This document shows, piece after piece, positions 5,085-7,808 of a DNA stretch of 7,808 nt; position 1 is the stretch's first letter, and the number at the start of each line of letters is the position of its first letter. Below the pieces are notes generated by a model that was not told where the DNA came from, made no database searches, and saw nothing but the letters and a program-made list of their open reading frames with translations. Made by a program: the position numbers and the translations under genes. Source of the stretch: Natronomonas sp. (GTDB lineage Archaea; Halobacteriota; Halobacteria; Halobacteriales; Haloarculaceae); contig SLIW01000449.1 in assembly GCA_007135435.1 (NCBI GenBank), positions 1 through 7,808 of the forward strand, read 5' to 3'.

Positions 5085-6011
5085 ATGGCTTCGAGAGACA
5101 TCTACGGACGGCAGTTCGACGAGGACATACAGAAGAACAGTCACAACACCTGCCCGGAGTGCAATGGGCGGGTGTCCACGAACACCCACGAGACGGTCTG
5201 CGACGACTGTGGACTGGTCCTGTCCGACCAGGCAGTCGATCACGGGCCCGAATGGCGGAACTTCGAGGATTCACACGGTGATGCTCGTCGAGCCGGCGCG
5301 CCGAACACGGTCGCACGCCACGACCGTGGAATCGGGTCGGAGATCGGCTGGGGGAGCGACGCGAACGGCGGGACGCTCGGCGGACGGAAACGCCGCCGGC
5401 TCGGTCGTCTCCGACAACGACACAGCCTGGCGAAGGTCGGCTCGAAGGCCGATCGGAACCAGATTCGTGGATTCACGGAGATCCGACGGATGATCGGCGC
5501 GCTCGGACTGGCCGAGAGCGTTCGCGACCAGGCGTGTCAGCTGTTCAAGACGGCACAGGATGAGGGAATGCTCTGTGGCCGGTCGGTCGAGATGATCGCC
5601 TCGGCGTGCATCTACGCGGTCTGTCGGCTCAACGAGCACCCTCGCACGTTCACCGAGGTGGGCGTCGTCTCGAAGGTGAGCGAGGACAAGATCCGGCACG
5701 GTTACAGCGTCCTGAATAGGGAGCTGGGCCTCCCTGTTCCTCCTGCGGCTCCGCGGCGGTACCTCCCCCAGATCGCGTCGGATGTGGGGGTTCGACGTGA
5801 GACCGAACGGCGTGCTCGCGAGTACCTGGACGAGCAGGAGTCGGTGATCCCTGACGGGGCGAACCCCCTGGGCGTCGCGGCGGGGGCGATCTACCTGGCC
5901 GCACAGGAGACGGGCGAGTTCGTCACCCAGGGTCGGGTCGCCGAGGTGGCGGACGTCTCCGAGGTGACCGTCCGGAAGCGGTACCGGGACCTCGGCGAGC
6001 GGGTTCTCTGA
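5085..6011 (+). CDS. tfb: Transcription initiation factor IIB (TFB) paralogue
   Basis: A 308-aa archaeal TFIIB homologue, which bridges TBP-bound promoter DNA and RNA polymerase. The N-terminal zinc ribbon uses Cys23-x2-Cys26 and Cys39-x2-Cys42 (CPEC and CDDC). The B-finger/linker region follows, with the conserved GPEWRNF (54-60) and an Arg-rich stretch (101-112). Two cyclin repeats cover about 122-212 and 222-305, including SVEMIASACIYAVCRLN in the first and NPLGVAAGAIYLAAQ in the second. The C-terminal HTH ends VSEVTVRKRYRDL; in most archaeal TFBs I know, the second R-x-R position is Asn (VTIRNRY), here Lys, which could change contact with the BRE. ATG 5085 rather than upstream ATGs fits the shared leader and the usual TFB N-terminus. 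Haloarchaea carry many TFBs with specialised promoter sets; its place inside this co-regulated cassette suggests dedicated use. Confidence 0.92.
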   Translation: MASRDIYGRQFDEDIQKNSHNTCPECNGRVSTNTHETVCDDCGLVLSDQAVDHGPEWRNFEDSHGDARRAGAPNTVARHDRGIGSEIGWGSDANGGTLGGRKRRRLGRLRQRHSLAKVGSKADRNQIRGFTEIRRMIGALGLAESVRDQACQLFKTAQDEGMLCGRSVEMIASACIYAVCRLNEHPRTFTEVGVVSKVSEDKIRHGYSVLNRELGLPVPPAAPRRYLPQIASDVGVRRETERRAREYLDEQESVIPDGANPLGVAAGAIYLAAQETGEFVTQGRVAEVADVSEVTVRKRYRDLGERVL

Positions 6012-6092
6012 CCACGAGGCGCAGTGGTTCTTCGCGGGGGTTGGCTGATTGACTACGAGTACTCGAAGCACCCGATACCTGGCTATTTGTGC

Positions 6093-6169
6093 TGTCCCCA
6101 CCGCCCACCAGCCACCTCCCCACCCACCGCTCCCGACCTCGCTGCGCTCGGTCGGCAGCCACGACCTCG
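6093..6169 (+). repeat. Hairpin-centred dispersed repeat, copy B
   Basis: The flanks match copy A (635-717): CCCACCAGCC, CCCACCCACCGCTCC on the left and CAGCCACGACCTCG on the right. The centre differs but again folds back: CCGACC (6133-6138) pairs with GGTCGG (6150-6155). It lies in the non-coding gap after the TFB stop, following a weak T-rich stretch. Confidence 0.7.
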
Positions 6170-6233
6170 AAAACGGGTGAGGGTGTTCTCATAATCCACT
6201 GTGATAACTGTTCGAAATCACCGAATCGGCGAG

Positions 6234-6285
6234 GTTTATCCTGCGCCCTGACGGGCGGGCGCAGGCGTTCTGGCCCATTCGAACA
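6234..6285 (+). promoter_or_regulatory. Shared TGACGGGC-hairpin leader, copy 3 (before SWIM gene)
   Basis: GTTTATC (6234-6240) is the best TATA box of the three copies. The hairpin has CTGCGCCC (6241-6248) and GGGCGCAG (6257-6264), 8 bp, around the loop TGACGGGC. The leader then ends CCATTCGAACA before ATG 6286. Relative to copies 1 and 2 the loop core is constant while two outer stem pairs are inverted (C-G to G-C and G-C to C-G). Confidence 0.65.
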
Positions 6286-6783
6286 ATGAGCAAACACGAG
6301 ATATTCAGCGATAGCGACGAATCGATTCCGGACTATCGAACCAGACGTGCCCAGACCGAGGAGATGGACGTCCGGCTCTGCAGAGCCGGGGGCGGGTACG
6401 CCGTCGAAGGCGAGTCAGGACGGTTGTACCTCGTCGACGTCGGCCTCGGCACGTGTTCGTGTCCAGATCAACAGAAGGACGAGGTCGATCGCTGCAAGCA
6501 CCTTCGTCGTGTCGACCTCGAACTGGCGATGGGAACGATCCCGTCGCCTGATGGCCGAGTGCCGGATCCGCGACGGCCGGTCGCGGACGGTGGTATCAAC
6601 ACTGCTGATAACGGCCGATATAACTCCGGGACCACTGACCGCATCGACGGACCGCTCCGTGAGTTCGACAAGTACGGACGCCCGACCGGCGTGCACTACT
6701 ACCGATGTACGGTCTGTGGCGTGGAATCGATCCGGCGGACCGACCTCGACGATTGCTGTCCCGTCGAGGTCTCGAATCCATGA
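6286..6783 (+). CDS. SWIM zinc-finger protein with C-terminal zinc-ribbon-like motif
   Basis: A 165-aa protein. The SWIM motif CxCx(n)CxH is complete: Cys57-Ser-Cys59 and Cys70-Lys-His72 (CSCPDQQKDEVDRCKH), preceded by the typical strand pair GGYAVEGESGRLYLVDVG. SWIM domains bind DNA or proteins and are frequent in haloarchaeal chromosomes and plasmids. Residues 82-125 form a flexible linker. Residues 126-158 carry FDKYGRPTGVHYYRCTVCG and then DLDDCC, so Cys141, Cys144 and the Cys157-Cys158 pair suggest a second zinc site. ATG 6286 lies directly after the shared hairpin leader. The stop overlaps the next start (ATGA), so the two are translated together. The DNA-binding or partner role is from the family, not from this sequence. 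Confidence 0.85.
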   Translation: MSKHEIFSDSDESIPDYRTRRAQTEEMDVRLCRAGGGYAVEGESGRLYLVDVGLGTCSCPDQQKDEVDRCKHLRRVDLELAMGTIPSPDGRVPDPRRPVADGGINTADNGRYNSGTTDRIDGPLREFDKYGRPTGVHYYRCTVCGVESIRRTDLDDCCPVEVSNP

Positions 6784-7040
6784 CGGACGACGAGGTGCTA
6801 CCGCTGGAGATCGTTCGCCGGAAACCGGTCGTCGGGATCGACGGCGAGGGTTCGACCCACCACTTCGACGCGGTCCGACGGCGGATCTACGTGGTAACGG
6901 ACGACGAGATCGAGGTGACCGAGAATATCGGCGAACGGCACCTGAAGGCGTGGATCGACTACGTCGACGAGCAACGGGGGTGGCGGGACCTCCGGTACTC
7001 GGATCGAGGGATATCGGGGCTGATTCTCCTATTATCATAA
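6780..7040 (+). CDS. 86-aa protein coupled to the SWIM gene, function unknown
   Basis: An acidic 86-aa protein beginning MTDDEVLPLEIVRR. Its ATG overlaps the SWIM stop codon (ATGA at 6780-6783), indicating translational coupling and probably a working partnership. Strand-rich sequence (VVGIDGEGSTHHFDAVRRRIYVV) is followed by a helix and the segment HLKAWIDYVDEQRGWRDLRY. I have no family name for it. No zinc ligands, membrane segment or catalytic motif is seen. The ending SGLILLLS is hydrophobic and abrupt, so a late frameshift or natural end are both possible. The open frame extends upstream to 6705 inside the SWIM gene, but the coupled start is much more likely. Confidence 0.65.
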   Translation: MTDDEVLPLEIVRRKPVVGIDGEGSTHHFDAVRRRIYVVTDDEIEVTENIGERHLKAWIDYVDEQRGWRDLRYSDRGISGLILLLS

Positions 7041-7058
7041 ACTGGTGTGCCCGAGCGT

Positions 7059-7077
7059 TACCACCATTATGATGGTA
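7059..7077 (+). promoter_or_regulatory. Imperfect palindrome over the promoter of the 119-aa gene
   Basis: TACCACCATTATGATGGTA is an imperfect 19-bp inverted repeat; the outer TACCA/TGGTA arms are exact. Its A/T-rich centre (ATTATGA) lies about 25 nt before ATG 7094, where a TATA box for a leaderless transcript belongs. A regulator bound here would cover the TATA box. Confidence 0.4.
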
Positions 7078-7093
7078 CACGAATGGATCGAGC

Positions 7094-7453
7094 ATGACCG
7101 ACCCCCCGACAGCCATTGGCTCTGAAATCACCCATCGCGCACATGGAAGAGGGGCCATTATGGATGAGCCCCAGATGAGCCCAGATGGTACAGAGGAGGT
7201 ACCCGTCTTGTTCTATTTCAGTGGTGAGGTGGAGAATGTACCCATCGCCACCATTCGAGCCGCTGCCGAGGTGACAAGCACCGAGGTACTAGCCGGCTCA
7301 GCGGGATTGGCAGTGGAAGTCGATGACGGGTACTTCACGATGTACATCGAACCCGACGGACAGGGAACCGGGTTCGACGTGACACTCCGCGCCGGAAATG
7401 CCGTCGTCGATACCGCCAGGCTGGATTCCTCAGGGTTCGTCGAGAACAGCTAG
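7094..7453 (+). CDS. 119-aa acidic protein, possible small beta-barrel domain, function unknown
   Basis: I do not recognise the family with certainty. Residues 8-57 follow a G-x-x-(V/I)-x-H-x-x-x-G-x-G-x-(V/I) pattern (GSEITHRAHGRGAIMDE), then VPVLFYFSGEVENVPIATIR. This is the spacing of small Tudor/SH3-like barrels found at the ends of some helicases and in RNA-polymerase-binding proteins; the similarity is by eye and weak. The C-terminal part (VEVDDGYFTMYIEPDGQGTG, then VTLRAGNAVVDTARLD) is strand-rich. No signal peptide or membrane segment is present. ATG 7094 is supported by an A/T-rich box about 25 nt upstream. Its TAG stop overlaps a reversed TAG on the other strand (CTAG, 7450-7453). 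The codon third positions are less G/C-biased than in the TFB gene. Confidence 0.6.
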   Translation: MTDPPTAIGSEITHRAHGRGAIMDEPQMSPDGTEEVPVLFYFSGEVENVPIATIRAAAEVTSTEVLAGSAGLAVEVDDGYFTMYIEPDGQGTGFDVTLRAGNAVVDTARLDSSGFVENS

Positions 7454-7634
7454 TACACCGCGAGTGTGTTGATTTCACCGGTTCCAGGAGGGTAGAGAAC
7501 TGATTGTTGGTCCTGAAGCGCTCGCCAGTCACCGAAGCTCTCCGATCGCCCATGATGGTGGCCAGGTTCGTATCGCTCGCAGCTGCATCCTCGCCCCGAG
7601 GCACGAAGACGAAATTATTAGTCTGGGCAAACAT
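7450..7634 (-). pseudogene. Frameshifted gene remnant, function unknown
   Basis: Two minus-strand frames together read like one protein. From 7634 the first frame gives MFAQTNNFVFVPRGEDAAAS and on to NLATIMGDR with strong G/C third-position bias. Near 7541-7549 the sense passes to another frame, which reads ESFGDWRALQDQQSVLYPPG, then TGEINTLAVY and a TAG stop at 7452-7450. A single-base deletion would join them. No promoter lies at a suitable distance before 7634, so this may be the tail of a larger gene whose front was lost. No family is recognised. The alternative is that both readings are chance shadows. Confidence 0.35.
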
Positions 7635-7643
7635 ATATTAGTC
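7616..7643 (+). promoter_or_regulatory. TATA box and 20-bp-spaced direct repeats before the right-edge gene
   Basis: ATATAT (7633-7638) is centred about 27 nt before ATG 7663. The 8-mer TATTAGTC occurs at 7616-7623 and again at 7636-7643, exactly 20 bp apart (about two helical turns), and the second copy overlaps the TATA box. This would suit a regulator binding twice on the same face. Confidence 0.5.
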
Positions 7644-7662
7644 AATACGAACCAGGTCCACC

Positions 7663-7808
7663 ATGGCTCCCTCGGAACCCGATCCGTTCGCGGCGTTCGA
7701 CCTCGTCGACGACTTCGCCGACGAGCTGGCGGGTGAGCGCGCCGACGAACGGATCTATCGGATCGCGCTCCAGCTGTACGAGCCGGCCCGCGTCGCGGCC
7801 ATCGCCGA
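7663..7808 (+). CDS. N-terminal part of a haloarchaeal HTH-type protein (DUF7342-like), cut by the window edge
   Basis: The first 48 residues begin MAPSEPDPFAAFDLVDDFAD, continue with ELAGERADERIYRIALQLYE and end with PARVAAIA at the window edge. The D-E-R-I-Y-R-x-A-L-Q-x-Y-E-P-x-x-V-A-A-I-A run is the first helices of a winged-helix domain that I associate with haloarchaeal DUF7342-type proteins, which are predicted DNA-binding regulators. The recognition helix and the rest lie outside the window. The start is well supported by a TATA box 27 nt upstream. High G/C at third positions resembles the cassette genes rather than the neighbouring remnant. Confidence 0.6.
   Translation, partial: MAPSEPDPFAAFDLVDDFADELAGERADERIYRIALQLYEPARVAAIA

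Noticed and set aside
5271..6101. Long minus-strand open frame opposite the TFB gene
   Set aside because: It mirrors the high-GC TFB codons and has no recognisable domain; the plus strand encodes an unmistakable TFB.
6415..7158. Long minus-strand open frame opposite SWIM and the 86-aa gene
   Set aside because: Ser/Arg-rich shadow with no domain; the SWIM motif is on the plus strand and its stop overlaps the next start.
1..7808. tRNA, rRNA or CRISPR array
   Set aside because: No cloverleaf, rRNA-like stretch or regularly spaced direct repeats were found by eye on either strand.

Overview
The window looks like an accessory region of a halophilic archaeon (class Halobacteria). The evidence is the high GC of the main genes with strong G/C preference at third codon positions, very acidic proteins, a TFB (archaeal TFIIB) gene, and start codons that sit about 25-28 nt behind T/A-rich boxes (leaderless archaeal promoters). 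I cannot name the genus. No tRNA, rRNA or CRISPR array is visible.

Layout, left to right. (1) 4-606: an RPA-like OB-fold ssDNA-binding protein, an oligo-T terminator, and the first copy of a hairpin-centred repeat. (2) 821-1252: a winged-helix regulator. (3) 1284-1789, minus strand: a DUF433 antitoxin gene coupled to a DUF5615 PIN-like toxin gene that has lost its C-terminal half. (4) About 1881-2240: a gene-free stretch with two terminal-looking hairpins, resembling an emptied IS200/IS605-type (TnpB/omega-RNA) element. (5) 2387-2491: a 34-aa leaderless microprotein, abutting stop-to-stop a Doc/Fic-like protein on the minus strand (2492-3379) that has a perfect inverted repeat between its TATA box and its ATG. 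Regions 3-5 look lower in GC than the rest and read as an inserted defence/mobile islet. (6) 3536-4859: a DUF932-like plasmid/phage-type protein and a 45-aa zinc-finger microprotein. (7) 5085-6011: a TFB paralogue. (8) Second copy of the repeat. (9) 6286-7040: a SWIM zinc-finger protein translationally coupled to an 86-aa protein of unknown function. (10) 7094-7453: a 119-aa unknown protein with a possible operator over its promoter. (11) A frameshifted remnant on the minus strand. (12) From 7663: the start of a haloarchaeal HTH-type protein running off the right edge.

The most interesting signal is a shared 5' element in front of three of these genes: DUF932-like (3481-3535), TFB (5029-5084) and SWIM (6234-6285). 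Each has a T-rich box, then a hairpin whose loop sequence TGACGGGC is constant while the outer stem pairs change in a compensated way, then a short leader ending in ATTCG/ATTTCG just before the ATG. The three operons thus look co-regulated, perhaps by the TFB encoded among them. OB-fold protein, DUF932-like protein, TFB and SWIM protein together suggest a plasmid- or integrative-element-derived DNA-maintenance cassette with its own transcription factor. That functional reading is inference.
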